Positions 55,078 through 64,000 of a DNA stretch of 64,000 bases are shown here, piece by piece (the first letter of the stretch is position 1; each line of letters starts with the position of its first letter). The position numbers and the translations under genes are program-made. The DNA comes from Bacteroidota bacterium. GTDB lineage: Bacteria; Bacteroidota; Bacteroidia; Chitinophagales; Chitinophagaceae. The notes under the pieces were generated by a model. It ran no database searches. It was not told the DNA's origin and was given only the letters and a program-made list of their open reading frames with translations. The stretch lies in assembly GCA_018268135.1 (NCBI GenBank), contig JAFDXD010000135.1, positions 1 through 64,000 of the forward strand, written 5' to 3'.

Positions 55078-56101
55078 TTGCTGTTATTATTTTTTTGATG
55101 TCGTCCACTGTGTTACTGGTAGTGTCACCTTTAATGTGTAATTTTCCAAAAGCTGCGGCAGCAGCAAATTCAATGATATTTTGAGTCGGGTGATTATTAA
55201 AAATTCCATAAATAAGCCCGCCCATAAAGCAATCGCCACTCCCTACTTTATCTACAATATTTTGGGCATGATAGGTAGTAGAATGAAAATTTGCTTCTTT
55301 ACTTTTTAAAGAAGCAAAATAACGGATGCCATCATTTTCATCAAAGCGAAAAGTATTGGCAACAAATTTACACTTAGGAAAGCGTTTCATTATTTCATCA
55401 GCAGTTTTATCTGCCTGAAGCAAATAAGTATTTTTTGTTGCGCCAGAATGTGAAAATCCACTATCAACTTTTACTTGCAGCAAACTTTCTGCCGACCATA
55501 CATTACCCATTACTACATCACAATGTTGCACTATTTCAGGCATTATATCTATAGGATTTACGCCATATTGCCAAAGTTTTGCTCTATAGTTTAAATCAAT
55601 AGACACGGTAATATCTTTATCTGAAGCGGCTTTTACTGCTTCAAGGCAAACGGCAGCCGCCTGAGCACTTAGTGCAGGGCTTATAGCACTTACATGCAGC
55701 CAGGCAATATTTTCGAGCGCTTTGTCCCAATTAATTTGGCCGGGATACAAGGATGAAAAGGAAGAATGGTTGCGATCGTAAATCACTGCATTGTGTTTCA
55801 TATCTGCCCCCTGAGGCAAATAATAAATACCGATTCTTTCTCCGCAAAGAATAACATTATTTACAGCAATATTTTTTGAGGCAATAGCATCCAAAATTTC
55901 TTTAGACAAAAAATTATCAGGAAGAGCCGAAATATAATTTACGGGCAAACCCCAATTAGCAAGTGCAGTAGCTACATTTAATTCTGCCCCACCCACATAC
56001 ATTGGCATCAACGATTCTTTAATAAATACGCCCTGCATCCTGGGAGAAAATCTTAAGAGCAACTCTCCAAAACAACAAATTATATTACCTGACTTTTGCA
56101 A
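55070..56101 (-). CDS. kdgK: 2-keto-3-deoxygluconate kinase, PfkB family
   Basis: Phosphorylates KDG to KDPG. 343 residues of the ribokinase fold: GGAELNVATALANWG near 37 and the catalytic loop DKVGSGDCFMGGLIYG near 300, where Asp of GSGD is the catalytic base. The place between kduI and the aldolase gene fixes the substrate as KDG; the sequence alone would only say sugar kinase. Overlaps the aldolase start. Confidence 0.87.
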   Translation of the reverse strand: MQKSGNIICCFGELLLRFSPRMQGVFIKESLMPMYVGGAELNVATALANWGLPVNYISALPDNFLSKEILDAIASKNIAVNNVILCGERIGIYYLPQGADMKHNAVIYDRNHSSFSSLYPGQINWDKALENIAWLHVSAISPALSAQAAAVCLEAVKAASDKDITVSIDLNYRAKLWQYGVNPIDIMPEIVQHCDVVMGNVWSAESLLQVKVDSGFSHSGATKNTYLLQADKTADEIMKRFPKCKFVANTFRFDENDGIRYFASLKSKEANFHSTTYHAQNIVDKVGSGDCFMGGLIYGIFNNHPTQNIIEFAAAAAFGKLHIKGDTTSNTVDDIKKIITANG

Positions 56102-56132
56102 ATTGTAAAATTATATTTTAAAGAAATTTTGC

Positions 56133-56963
56133 TTACAACAAAGTATCAACCGGCGCTGCATCCATATCAGTAAATTCCTGATTTTCGCCTGCCATTGCCC
56201 AAATAAATCCATAGTTCATGGTGCCACATCCAAAATGTACAGACCATGGAGGCGAAATAACCGCTTCATTATTTTGCATTACAAGATGGCGGGTTTGCCT
56301 GGGTTGCCCCATAAAATGAAATAATCTTTGTCCATCTGGTATATCAAAATAAAAATATACTTCAGTGCGGCGAGTATGAGTATGAGGTGGCACGGAGTTC
56401 CATACACTGCCACTATCCAACACCGTTAGTCCCATTACCAATTGACAACTTTTAATGCCATTTAAATGAATGTATTTGTAAATGGTGCGTTTGTTACCAG
56501 TTTCCTGGCTGCCCATGGCTACCGGAGTAGCCTGCTCTTTTGTGCACAAGGTATTTTCATATTTTGCATGTGCAGGCACTGAAATAATAAAATACAGTGC
56601 AGGATTACTGTTTACCTCGCTTTTAAAACTTACCTGTTTTGTACCTTTACCCAGATAAAGACAATCTAATTTACTGAGAGAAAAAGTTTTCTCATCAGCC
56701 ACCACACTGCCCTGCCCTCCTACATTTATAATACCTATTTCTCTTCTTTCTAAAAAATAATCAGCTTTTAGTTCATTTATTTCAGGCAATTTCAAAGTAT
56801 TATTTACCGGCATTATTCCTCCTACTATCATACGGTCGTAATGAGTGTAGGTAAGGTTTACGGCATCAGGCACCATTAAATTTTCTATCAAAAAATTACT
56901 CCTGATAGCTTCTGTATTCATTGCAACCGTTTCGGCCGGGCTGCTTTCAAATCTTATATTCAT
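56133..56963 (-). CDS. kduI: 5-dehydro-4-deoxy-D-glucuronate isomerase
   Basis: Isomerises the unsaturated uronate product of pectin lyases (DKI) to 2,5-diketo-3-deoxygluconate. 276 residues, a double cupin with the zinc ligands in HTHTRRTEVYFYFD near 198 and ISPPWSVHFGCGTMNYGFIWAMAGEN at the end (residues about 245-270). Normal length. Adjacent to kduD, the next step. Confidence 0.95.
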   Translation of the reverse strand: MNIRFESSPAETVAMNTEAIRSNFLIENLMVPDAVNLTYTHYDRMIVGGIMPVNNTLKLPEINELKADYFLERREIGIINVGGQGSVVADEKTFSLSKLDCLYLGKGTKQVSFKSEVNSNPALYFIISVPAHAKYENTLCTKEQATPVAMGSQETGNKRTIYKYIHLNGIKSCQLVMGLTVLDSGSVWNSVPPHTHTRRTEVYFYFDIPDGQRLFHFMGQPRQTRHLVMQNNEAVISPPWSVHFGCGTMNYGFIWAMAGENQEFTDMDAAPVDTLL

Positions 56964-56988
56964 TACATATTTTTTTTAAATAAAATAA

Positions 56989-57759
56989 TTATCTGCCCAT
57001 CCATCCTCCATCCACTGTAAGTATAGTACCATGCACGTATTGAGAAGCATCAGATGCTAAAAAAACGGTAGCTCCCTGCAGATCTTCTGCCCTGCCCCAT
57101 CTTGCTGCCGGTATTCTTGCTAAGATAGCTTTATTTCTATCTTCATCGCTTCTTAAAGCAGATGTGTTATCTGTAGCAATATATCCGGGTGCAATGCCAT
57201 TTACATTTATACCCTGCGAAGCCCATTCATTTGCAAATGCTTTTACAAGGCCTGCAATAGCGCCTTTGCTGGCTGTATATCCAGGAACAGTTACACCGCC
57301 CTGAAAACTCAGAAGAGAACAGGTGAAAATTATTTTACCGCTTTTAAGAGGCAACATTTGTTTGCCAATTTCTCTGGCAAGAATAAATGGTGCATCTAAA
57401 TTAATATTTAATACTTCATCCCAAAGGGCATCGCTATGATCAGCTACCGGCGCTCTTTTAATAGTGCCTGCATTGTTAATTAAAATATCAATCTTGTTAT
57501 TTTCTGCCAATACTTTCAAAATAAAATCATACACATTTTTTCTTTGAGAAAAATCAGACTGGTATGCTTTAAATTTTCTTCCAAGAGCCATTACTTCTTT
57601 TTCTACATCGCTACCTACCGACTCCAGAGAGTGAGATACCCCCAAAATATCGGCACCTGCAGAAGCAAGAGCTATCGCCATAGCCTTACCAATTCCCCTG
57701 CTACAACCCGTTACCAGCGCCGTTTTCCCTGTCAGGTTAAATTGTTTTAAAATATCCAT
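56989..57759 (-). CDS. kduD: 2-deoxy-D-gluconate 3-dehydrogenase / KduD
   Basis: NADH-dependent reduction of 2,5-diketo-3-deoxygluconate to KDG. 256 residues of the short-chain dehydrogenase family: TGCSRGIGKAMA at 18-29, INNAGTIKRAPV near 92, catalytic Ser near 145 and YTASKGA near 158, and a C-terminal VDGGWMGR, a common ending of KduD. Context with kduI supports this over other SDR activities. Confidence 0.92.
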   Translation of the reverse strand: MDILKQFNLTGKTALVTGCSRGIGKAMAIALASAGADILGVSHSLESVGSDVEKEVMALGRKFKAYQSDFSQRKNVYDFILKVLAENNKIDILINNAGTIKRAPVADHSDALWDEVLNINLDAPFILAREIGKQMLPLKSGKIIFTCSLLSFQGGVTVPGYTASKGAIAGLVKAFANEWASQGINVNGIAPGYIATDNTSALRSDEDRNKAILARIPAARWGRAEDLQGATVFLASDASQYVHGTILTVDGGWMGR

Positions 57760-57768
57760 TGCAATGAT

Positions 57769-59169
57769 TTAAAAAGAAAAATATTGTTTAGCATTATGGT
57801 AACAAATATCCTCAATTATCTTCCCCGTCCAATTTAGGTCAGCAGGCAATTCGCCATTTTCTATTTCGCTGCCAAACAAGTTGCATAAAATTCTGCGAAA
57901 GTACTCATGCCTGGGGTAAGAAAGAAAACTTCTTGAATCTGTAAGCATACCAACAAATTTACTCAACAATCCCATGTTTGACAAGGCATTAATTTGTTTG
58001 ATCATTCCATCTTTTTGATCTAAAAACCACCATGCTGATCCCCATTGAATTTTTCCGGCAGATGAGCCATCATTAAAATTACCAATCATTGTTGCCATTA
58101 CTTCATTATCTGCAGGATTTAAATTATAGAGAATGGTTTTGGCCAGTTTATTATTTTGATCTAATGTATTTAAAAATTTAGCCAATGATTTTGCATGAGA
58201 AAAATCGCCGATAGAATCCCAGCCGGTATCGGCGCCCAATGACTGATACATGCGGCCATTATTGTTTCGCAATGCGCCCAAATGAAATTGCTGTACCCAT
58301 CCCTTTTCTGCATCTAACTCTGCCAAATAAAATAGTACCGCAGATTTAAATTTGCGAACTTCCATCAATTCTAAATCTTTAGAACTTCTTACCTTATTAA
58401 AAATCGATTCAATTTCTTTATCTGTATAATTTTCAGCATAAATTTCTTCGAGGCCATGGTCAGAGAGGGTGCAACCGTTTTCATTAAAAAAATGATGCAA
58501 TACTTTTAGTGCATCCAAATAATTTTGATAAGAATTTATCTCAAGGCCGGAGGCGGCTTCCATTTTTTTCAAATATTTACAAAACAATTCTGCGTTAGAC
58601 ACTTCCATTGCCGCATCTGGCCGAAATGCAGGCAATACCTTTATTTCAAATCCATCTGCTTTTATTTTTTTATGATGTTCTAAAGTATCTACAGGGTCAT
58701 CAGTAGTACAGATTACCTCAACCTTCATTTTTCTCAAAAGGTTTTTTACAGAATACTCAGGCAAGGGCATTTTTGCAGAACATTCTTCATAAATTGATGA
58801 AGCTGTATCTTTATTCAATATTTTATTTACATCAAAATAGCGTTGCAATTCAAGGTGGGTCCAGTGATACAGAGGGTTTCTTAAAGTATAAGGAACCGTT
58901 TCTGCCCATTTCAAAAATTTTTCTTTATCAGATTTTTTTCCGGTAATATAATCTTCAGCAATACCATTGGTACGCATTGCTCTCCACTTATAATGATCTC
59001 CATTAAGCCAAACCTGTGTAAGATTTTCAAACTGTGTATCATCTGCAATACTAGCCGGTGGCAGATGACAATGGTAATCTATCACAGGCATTTGACTGGC
59101 AAAATCATGATATAAAATCTGTGCAGTTCTTGTTTCCAATAAAAAATGCTCATCTAAAAAATTCTTCAT
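57769..59169 (-). CDS. uxaC: Uronate (glucuronate/galacturonate) isomerase
   Basis: Converts galacturonate to tagaturonate and glucuronate to fructuronate. 466 residues, amidohydrolase-like barrel: PVIDYHCHLPPASIADD near 29, TTDDPVDTLEHH near 153, FHLGALRNNN near 297, and the C-terminal YPRHEYFRRILCN. Length matches E. coli UxaC (470). It lies 10 bases before kduD. Confidence 0.96.
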   Translation of the reverse strand: MKNFLDEHFLLETRTAQILYHDFASQMPVIDYHCHLPPASIADDTQFENLTQVWLNGDHYKWRAMRTNGIAEDYITGKKSDKEKFLKWAETVPYTLRNPLYHWTHLELQRYFDVNKILNKDTASSIYEECSAKMPLPEYSVKNLLRKMKVEVICTTDDPVDTLEHHKKIKADGFEIKVLPAFRPDAAMEVSNAELFCKYLKKMEAASGLEINSYQNYLDALKVLHHFFNENGCTLSDHGLEEIYAENYTDKEIESIFNKVRSSKDLELMEVRKFKSAVLFYLAELDAEKGWVQQFHLGALRNNNGRMYQSLGADTGWDSIGDFSHAKSLAKFLNTLDQNNKLAKTILYNLNPADNEVMATMIGNFNDGSSAGKIQWGSAWWFLDQKDGMIKQINALSNMGLLSKFVGMLTDSRSFLSYPRHEYFRRILCNLFGSEIENGELPADLNWTGKIIEDICYHNAKQYFSF

Positions 59170-59199
59170 ACAAAATGTATATTTCTAAAAAAATATTAT

Positions 59200-60837
59200 T
59201 TATAAACTTACCCCTCTTTTCCAGGGAATAAAGTCATCCTGATTCAACAGCACTGCTTTAGGTATCACTTCTCCACTTGCAGCTTTAATACAGTATTCTA
59301 AAATTTCTTCTCCCATTTGTTCAACTGTTTTTTCTCCATCAATTACAGGCCCTGCATCAATATCAATAATGTCAGCCATTCTTTTAGCCAGAGTAGTGTT
59401 GGTAGAAATTTTTATAGTAGGGCAAACAGGGTTGCCGGTAGGTGTACCCAAACCGGTAGTAAATAATATTAAAGTAGCACCTGCTGCTGCTTTGCCTGTA
59501 GTAGCTTCCACATCATTGCCCGGGGTACATACCAGGCTCAAACCGGCTTTGGTAGCCCGTTCTGTATAATCTAGTACATCTACAATGGGTGAAGTGCCCC
59601 CTTTTTTTGCAGCGCCTGCGCTTTTAATAGCATCAGTAATAAGGCCATCTTTAATATTTCCCGGCGAGGGGTTCATACTAAAATCTGACCCGGCATCTGT
59701 CACATTTTTTTGAAAACGATGCATTAAGTCAATAAATTTTTCGGCCTTATCTTTTTGAAGTGTTCTATCAATTAAATTTTGCTCTACACCACATAATTCG
59801 GGAAACTCCGCCAGCAATACTTTGCCCCCAAGTGCTACTAACATATCTGCACAAACGCCAACAGCAGGGTTGGCAGAAATACCGCTAAACCCATCGCTGC
59901 CACCACATTTTACTCCAAGGCATAATTTATCGAGTGTTGCCGGCTTGCGATGTTGTTGATTTATTTCTATAAGCCCGTTAAAGGTCTTTTTAATAGCATC
60001 ACTTATCAATTGTTCTTCACTCTGTGATTGCTGTTGCTCAAAAATATATAGTGGTTTATCAAATTGTGGATTTAATACTTTAAGGTCAGCTAAAAAATCT
60101 TTTGTCTGCAAATTTTGGCAACCAAGGCTTAAAACTGTTACCCCTGCTACATTTGGATGATCGGCATAGGCTGCCAGTAATTTACTCAATACAGCAGCAT
60201 CCTGACGAATTCCTCCGCAGCCTCCCTGGTGATTTAAAAATTTAATACCATCTACATTTTCAAAAACCCTTTGATTTTTTTTAGTGGATGCTTCAAATGT
60301 TATATCCTCTATATTAGTATTTTGCTGATAAGCACTTGCCAAAAGATGCACAAAAGATTTGTATTTTTCTGTAATACCATATCCAAGTTGATTGTGCAAT
60401 GCTTCTTTTATCACATCCAAATTTCTGTTTTCGCAAAATACAGTTGGAATAAAAAGCCAATAATTAGCGGTGCCTACCCTGCCATCAGTACGATGATAAC
60501 CATTAAATGTTTTGTTTTTAAATTTTGACACATCAGGAGCTGTCCAATGAAAATGTTTATCCTGATATCCAAATCCACTCGAAGCATGTTTTACATTATC
60601 CGTAGTCATTCTCACTCCCGGCAATAAATGTGTTTGCGCTTTACCTACCAATACGCCATACATGATGATGTCATCGCCTTTTTGAATTTCGTCTAAAAAA
60701 AATTTGTGCTTTGCCGGAATGTCTTCCATTAAAATGATAGTTTTATCGCCATCTGTTACCTCTGTTTCTTTTGCAAGATTTTGCAAGGCTACCATTACAT
60801 TATCGGCCGGGCTTATTTTTAATGTGGAATTTTTCAT
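59200..60837 (-). CDS. uxaA: Altronate dehydratase
   Basis: Dehydrates altronate to KDG. 545 residues with an N-terminal SAF domain (about 10-90, DNVMVALQNLAKE and FFLDEIQKGDDIIMYG) and the large UxaA/GarD domain: GYHRTDGRVGTANYW, HQGGCGG near 205, LGVKCGGSDGFSGISANPAVG near 310, ending in GGEEILEY-like motif GEEILEYCI. Its ATG overlaps the uxaB stop by 4 bases. Confidence 0.94.
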   Translation of the reverse strand: MKNSTLKISPADNVMVALQNLAKETEVTDGDKTIILMEDIPAKHKFFLDEIQKGDDIIMYGVLVGKAQTHLLPGVRMTTDNVKHASSGFGYQDKHFHWTAPDVSKFKNKTFNGYHRTDGRVGTANYWLFIPTVFCENRNLDVIKEALHNQLGYGITEKYKSFVHLLASAYQQNTNIEDITFEASTKKNQRVFENVDGIKFLNHQGGCGGIRQDAAVLSKLLAAYADHPNVAGVTVLSLGCQNLQTKDFLADLKVLNPQFDKPLYIFEQQQSQSEEQLISDAIKKTFNGLIEINQQHRKPATLDKLCLGVKCGGSDGFSGISANPAVGVCADMLVALGGKVLLAEFPELCGVEQNLIDRTLQKDKAEKFIDLMHRFQKNVTDAGSDFSMNPSPGNIKDGLITDAIKSAGAAKKGGTSPIVDVLDYTERATKAGLSLVCTPGNDVEATTGKAAAGATLILFTTGLGTPTGNPVCPTIKISTNTTLAKRMADIIDIDAGPVIDGEKTVEQMGEEILEYCIKAASGEVIPKAVLLNQDDFIPWKRGVSL

Positions 60838-62366
60838 GCTGACTTTACATTTTTTGAATTCACAATTTGAATGGCATGCTCCACACCCTTACTTAGCAAT
60901 ATATCAAGCCAATCAACTACTTCGGGTTTAAATATTTCTGCGATATCAGAGCCCCATTCAAATAGATTTTCATTAGACAGCACTTTATCAACTATTTCTT
61001 TTGTATTATTTTGTTCCCAAATTTTAGAAAAGTATGGGGCATTATCATCAGTTATAAAATACCTATTCCCATTAAGGTTGCCGTAAAATTTTCCATCATC
61101 TGCTTGCTTACATCGCATAAATAAAAGAAATGAAGCCATACCAAAAGCCATAAGGGTTGGGGCTGAATTAAATCTGCGAATATAGTTTTCGATAATAAAA
61201 CTATTGCGCAAATTCATTTTGTATGAAAATTGTGCAGTGATACTGAGCCAGTGATGATCTATAAAAACATTTCGATACCTGTCTAAAGTATTATTTGCAA
61301 ATTTTGTTGCTTCTTCTGTTGATATGGTATCGCTAGTAATAGCAGGGATCATTTCTCCATACATTAAATGCTCGATAAATTGCTTAAAGTCCTCATTTTG
61401 CATGGCAATTCTAACCAAATCAAAGCCGGCTAAAAATGCAACTGCACATGTAAAAGTATGTGAGCCGTTGAGCAGCCTTAATTTTAACTCTCTATATTTT
61501 TCAATATCATCACAAATGATAACCGCACTATTTTCAGATGCAAAAGAAAATAATTCTTTTACTTTAGAAGATGAACTTTGAATTGCCCATAAACTGTATA
61601 TTTCGCTTTTAATCATTAATTCATCAGTACAATCTAATTTTTTTTCCACTTCTTTTTGTTCCTGATCATTTAGCTTACCGGGTACAATTCTATCTACTAA
61701 AGAGTTACAGAAACAATTTGAATTTTCCAGCCAGTCTAAAAAGGCAGATTCTAAATTATTAAAATGAGCAAGCTCTAATAAAATGGAAAGTAGCCTATCA
61801 CCATTAAAAGGGATTAACTCTGTTGGTACAATTACCATTCCTTTATCAGGATCAGCATTAAAAAATTTGTACCGGTGGTATAAAAAAGATAAAAGTTTAC
61901 CCGGAAAAGATAGTGGAGGGTCTGCATGAATATTTTCTTTTACAAGAGCAATACCAACTTCAGTAGTATTTGAAATAATTAGTTGCATGTGAGGATTGGC
62001 AGCACATTGCAGCACTTCATCCCATTCATTCATAGCAGACAACACCCGGCTAATGGTTGCCACTACATGATCTTGCGATACTTTTACTCCATCTTGAATG
62101 CCTCTTACACATACCGTATATAAACCATCTTGTTCTACAAAATGATCAGTACTTCCATTGCCTGTAGATTTTACAACCACAATTCTCCCATTAAAGAGCC
62201 CTTGATTATTAGCTTCGTTAAAAATAAAATCTGGCAACCCACGCAAAAGTACTCCAGTACCAAATTGTAAAATTTTTTCAGGCAAATCAAAGACCTGCTT
62301 GTCCGGCAATACAAGGCCCGGATATGTTTTTATATTTGGTAATATCGCTTTGCTCAGTTTCATCAT
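60834..62366 (-). CDS. uxaB: Tagaturonate reductase
   Basis: NADH-dependent reduction of tagaturonate to altronate. 510 residues of the mannitol dehydrogenase family: ILQFGTGVLLRGLPDFI near 32, IIVVPTELIPFNGD-like segment near 185, FCNSLVDRIVPG near 215, and the lysine/histidine region RLLNGSHTFTCAVAFLAG near 300. Somewhat longer than the E. coli protein (483). Starts 4 bases after the pectinesterase stop region. Confidence 0.93.
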   Translation of the reverse strand: MMKLSKAILPNIKTYPGLVLPDKQVFDLPEKILQFGTGVLLRGLPDFIFNEANNQGLFNGRIVVVKSTGNGSTDHFVEQDGLYTVCVRGIQDGVKVSQDHVVATISRVLSAMNEWDEVLQCAANPHMQLIISNTTEVGIALVKENIHADPPLSFPGKLLSFLYHRYKFFNADPDKGMVIVPTELIPFNGDRLLSILLELAHFNNLESAFLDWLENSNCFCNSLVDRIVPGKLNDQEQKEVEKKLDCTDELMIKSEIYSLWAIQSSSSKVKELFSFASENSAVIICDDIEKYRELKLRLLNGSHTFTCAVAFLAGFDLVRIAMQNEDFKQFIEHLMYGEMIPAITSDTISTEEATKFANNTLDRYRNVFIDHHWLSITAQFSYKMNLRNSFIIENYIRRFNSAPTLMAFGMASFLLFMRCKQADDGKFYGNLNGNRYFITDDNAPYFSKIWEQNNTKEIVDKVLSNENLFEWGSDIAEIFKPEVVDWLDILLSKGVEHAIQIVNSKNVKSA

Positions 62367-62370
62367 TAGT

Positions 62371-63399
62371 TTAATTTATTAATGGATTCCATCTATTGGC
62401 AAAAACCCAATTTGCATTAATTTCTTCCGGAGATATATGCTGTAAGGAGGTTTGCAAATTATTTTTAAACCATGCAAAATCTCCTCCTGATCTGTGGCAA
62501 TTAAAAAAGTAAACTCTGTTTCCCCAATTAAGTTTAGCAGCAGATGCTACAAGTGAAATTGGCTTATCGGCCATCTTATTACTAAAATTGCAATTGATTA
62601 AATAAAATTGAGCGTCTCTATGATACCTTCCAAGTTTAAAGCCATTGTAACCATCAAAGCTACAGTGTACAAGTACGGTTTTTGAATCTGCATTTGCTGA
62701 TCCATCGTGCCAAATGATTGCATCTCCTGTATGTGCAAAAAAAGTGCAGCCTTCAGCATAAGCCCAACCACGTGGGCAGTATAAATCCACACCACCTTCC
62801 ATGATGCAATCTTTGAAATAAAACATTCCTCCTTCTACATTCCATGGGCTTACTGTATCGCCTGCAAAAGATTTAAAATGACAATTAATTGCTTTGAACC
62901 TGGTTCCACTCATGGTTCGCAAAGCCATTTGATGGCCATTGGGCTTTATCATTTTTTGTTTAAGTGCCGATGTATCGCTTTTACAATAAATCATTCGGTC
63001 TTTATCATTATCAAAACCATAACTATTAATAATGCTGAGGTTTTTTAATGTAATATCGCTTCCATCAACATTTATAGTAGCAACTCCCCAATCGTCACTA
63101 TGAGCACAGCGCCATTCATCTCTTGCGATTGATTGTGTAATAATAGTTTTGTCCTTATCTTCTCCTTCGAGAATTACAAAGCTCTTTTCCAGATAAATTT
63201 TTTCATCATATTTACCATTCTTAATAAAAATAGTAACAGGTTGTGTAGCATTAATTGGCAGGCTATTAATAGCTGCCTGTATAGATTTAAAATTGCCGGA
63301 GCCATCTGCTGCCACTATAATTTTTATTTGCTGAGCCCATCCTACAGTACAAATGCAACAGAGTTGGAAAGTAAATAATATGGTAGTAATTTTTTTCAA
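62371..63399 (-). CDS. Pectinesterase family protein (CE8)
   Basis: Secreted: 342 residues, signal peptide ending near GWAQQ. Right-handed beta-helix with the opening VAADGSGNFKSIQAAINSLP, the acid pair in AGDTVS (Asp181) and GGVDLYCPRGWAYAEGC (Asp205), and LGRYH with Arg258. Compared with plant and Erwinia enzymes the usual QDTL is GDTV and LGRPW is LGRYH, so the two Asp and the Arg remain while the Gln and Trp are changed. It removes methyl groups from pectin in the usual case; altered substrate preference is possible. In one operon with the uronate genes. Confidence 0.85.
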   Translation of the reverse strand: MKKITTILFTFQLCCICTVGWAQQIKIIVAADGSGNFKSIQAAINSLPINATQPVTIFIKNGKYDEKIYLEKSFVILEGEDKDKTIITQSIARDEWRCAHSDDWGVATINVDGSDITLKNLSIINSYGFDNDKDRMIYCKSDTSALKQKMIKPNGHQMALRTMSGTRFKAINCHFKSFAGDTVSPWNVEGGMFYFKDCIMEGGVDLYCPRGWAYAEGCTFFAHTGDAIIWHDGSANADSKTVLVHCSFDGYNGFKLGRYHRDAQFYLINCNFSNKMADKPISLVASAAKLNWGNRVYFFNCHRSGGDFAWFKNNLQTSLQHISPEEINANWVFANRWNPLIN

Positions 63400-63408
63400 A
63401 AAAAATAA

Positions 63409-64000
63409 TTAATGTTTTGTTTCTATAATGAGCCATTTAACCAGGTCATTTGCAGCCTGAAAATTTTCAAGATAGGTTGGCAGCTTACGCCCATCTAAAT
63501 ATTCATTGTACAACCAGGGATCGCCAATGGCAAACACTGTGCCCTTGCCTACTTTTGATACTGCAATAATTATATCGCCTTTATCAGTAAGAGCCGCTGT
63601 AGCCGGGGCTTTTACAGAAATGGTGGATATTTCTTTTATATAAATATTTTTTGCAGTCTTAAAGATTTTATTGCCCCCGGCAATATTGATAGTACCTGTA
63701 GGATAGTTGTTAGCCTTCACTAAATTTCTCGGATTATTTTCATTAAAATGAATGCCAAATTTTTCTGCCAGTTGATTATAATGAGGAAACTCCACATTAC
63801 CACTGTCATTTGAAAACATCAGGAGTACCCCTCCTTCTTTTACCCAATTGTAAATAGCATCAATATTATCGGGCATGATATAATTGGGATTTGGATTCTC
63901 CTTTGGCCAGTCAGGATCAATGATAAAATAGATATCAACGTTTTTTAAACTTTCTTTGTTTACAGAAGTAGTGAGTAATTCAGTTTTAATACCATATTTG
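63409..64000 (-). CDS. DUF4350-like protein, 5' end outside the window
   Basis: The frame is open to the right edge; an internal ATG at 63876 is unlikely to be the start, because upstream residues read KYGIKTELLTTSVNKE and then NVDIYFIIDPDWPKENPNPNY, which continue the domain. At least 197 residues are present. The visible part fits DUF4350: IIDPDW, AIYNWVKEGGVLLMFSNDSGN, IAIGDPWLYNEYLDG. This domain is sometimes attached to unsaturated glucuronyl hydrolases (GH88/GH105), which would suit the operon; the missing N-terminus decides this. It ends 9 bases before the pectinesterase gene. Confidence 0.7.
   Translation of the reverse strand, partial: KYGIKTELLTTSVNKESLKNVDIYFIIDPDWPKENPNPNYIMPDNIDAIYNWVKEGGVLLMFSNDSGNVEFPHYNQLAEKFGIHFNENNPRNLVKANNYPTGTINIAGGNKIFKTAKNIYIKEISTISVKAPATAALTDKGDIIIAVSKVGKGTVFAIGDPWLYNEYLDGRKLPTYLENFQAANDLVKWLIIETKH

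Noticed and set aside
1..64000. CRISPR arrays, insertion sequences, prophage or defence islands
   Set aside because: No regularly spaced repeats, transposase, integrase or toxin-antitoxin type genes were found on either strand.

Overview
The window is an AT-rich chromosomal segment of a member of the Bacteroidota, most likely a Chitinophagaceae-like soil or freshwater heterotroph. The grounds are: repeated promoter elements of the Bacteroidota type (-7 TAnnTTTG with an upstream TTTG/TTTA), an almost complete lack of Shine-Dalgarno sites, a SusC/SusD pair, family proteins typical of the phylum (DUF4294, DUF4412), a bacillithiol deacetylase, and a cytochrome c maturation protein CcmE of the Cys type. 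No phage, insertion sequence, CRISPR array or other obvious mobile island was seen.

Layout. 1-3000: smpB, a copy of a dispersed 3'-end repeat, a small CBM48 protein with a basic tail, and a large conserved helical-repeat protein. 3100-16000: the complete branched-chain amino acid cluster, leuA-leuC-leuD-(twin-ATPase ABC protein)-leuB, then ilvD-ilvB-ilvN-ilvC-ilvA. Between leuB and ilvD lies a well-formed transcription attenuator: a strong promoter, a 35-codon leader peptide with a run of Ile/Val codons, and mutually exclusive antiterminator and terminator hairpins. This is the most interesting element of the window. 16100-22300: glutamate synthase gltB/gltD, which makes the amino donor for the same pathways. 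22300-31600: an HXXEE membrane protein, ccmE-ccmF, a DUF4294 protein, bshB1, a front-end type fatty acid desaturase, glnS and a small membrane protein. 31655-35343: tRNA-Cys, a nucleoside phosphorylase, dapF, a Nudix hydrolase, a GNAT acetyltransferase, a second repeat copy and the RNase P RNA gene. 35600-43000: an OmpA-type lipoprotein, hutH-hutU, the third repeat copy, and three small secreted proteins, two of which are DUF4412 paralogues. 43200-49650: a ROK-type regulator followed by susC and susD. 50395-52940: an ammonium transporter and an outer-membrane beta-barrel protein. 53069-64000: a tightly packed minus-strand operon for pectin and uronate use (ExuT-type transporter, KDPG aldolase, KDG kinase, KduI, KduD, UxaC, UxaA, UxaB, a pectinesterase and the 3' part of a DUF4350 protein) that runs out of the window.

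How the parts fit. The ilv leader is predicted to couple transcription of the isoleucine/valine genes to charging of tRNA-Ile and tRNA-Val; LeuA lacks the usual C-terminal regulatory domain, whereas IlvN and IlvA keep ACT domains, so control of the pathway seems divided between attenuation and allostery of the ilv enzymes. The 3' operon supplies every step from galacturonate, or from unsaturated uronate, to pyruvate and glyceraldehyde 3-phosphate. All functional calls come from reading the translated sequences and motifs by eye; no database search was possible.
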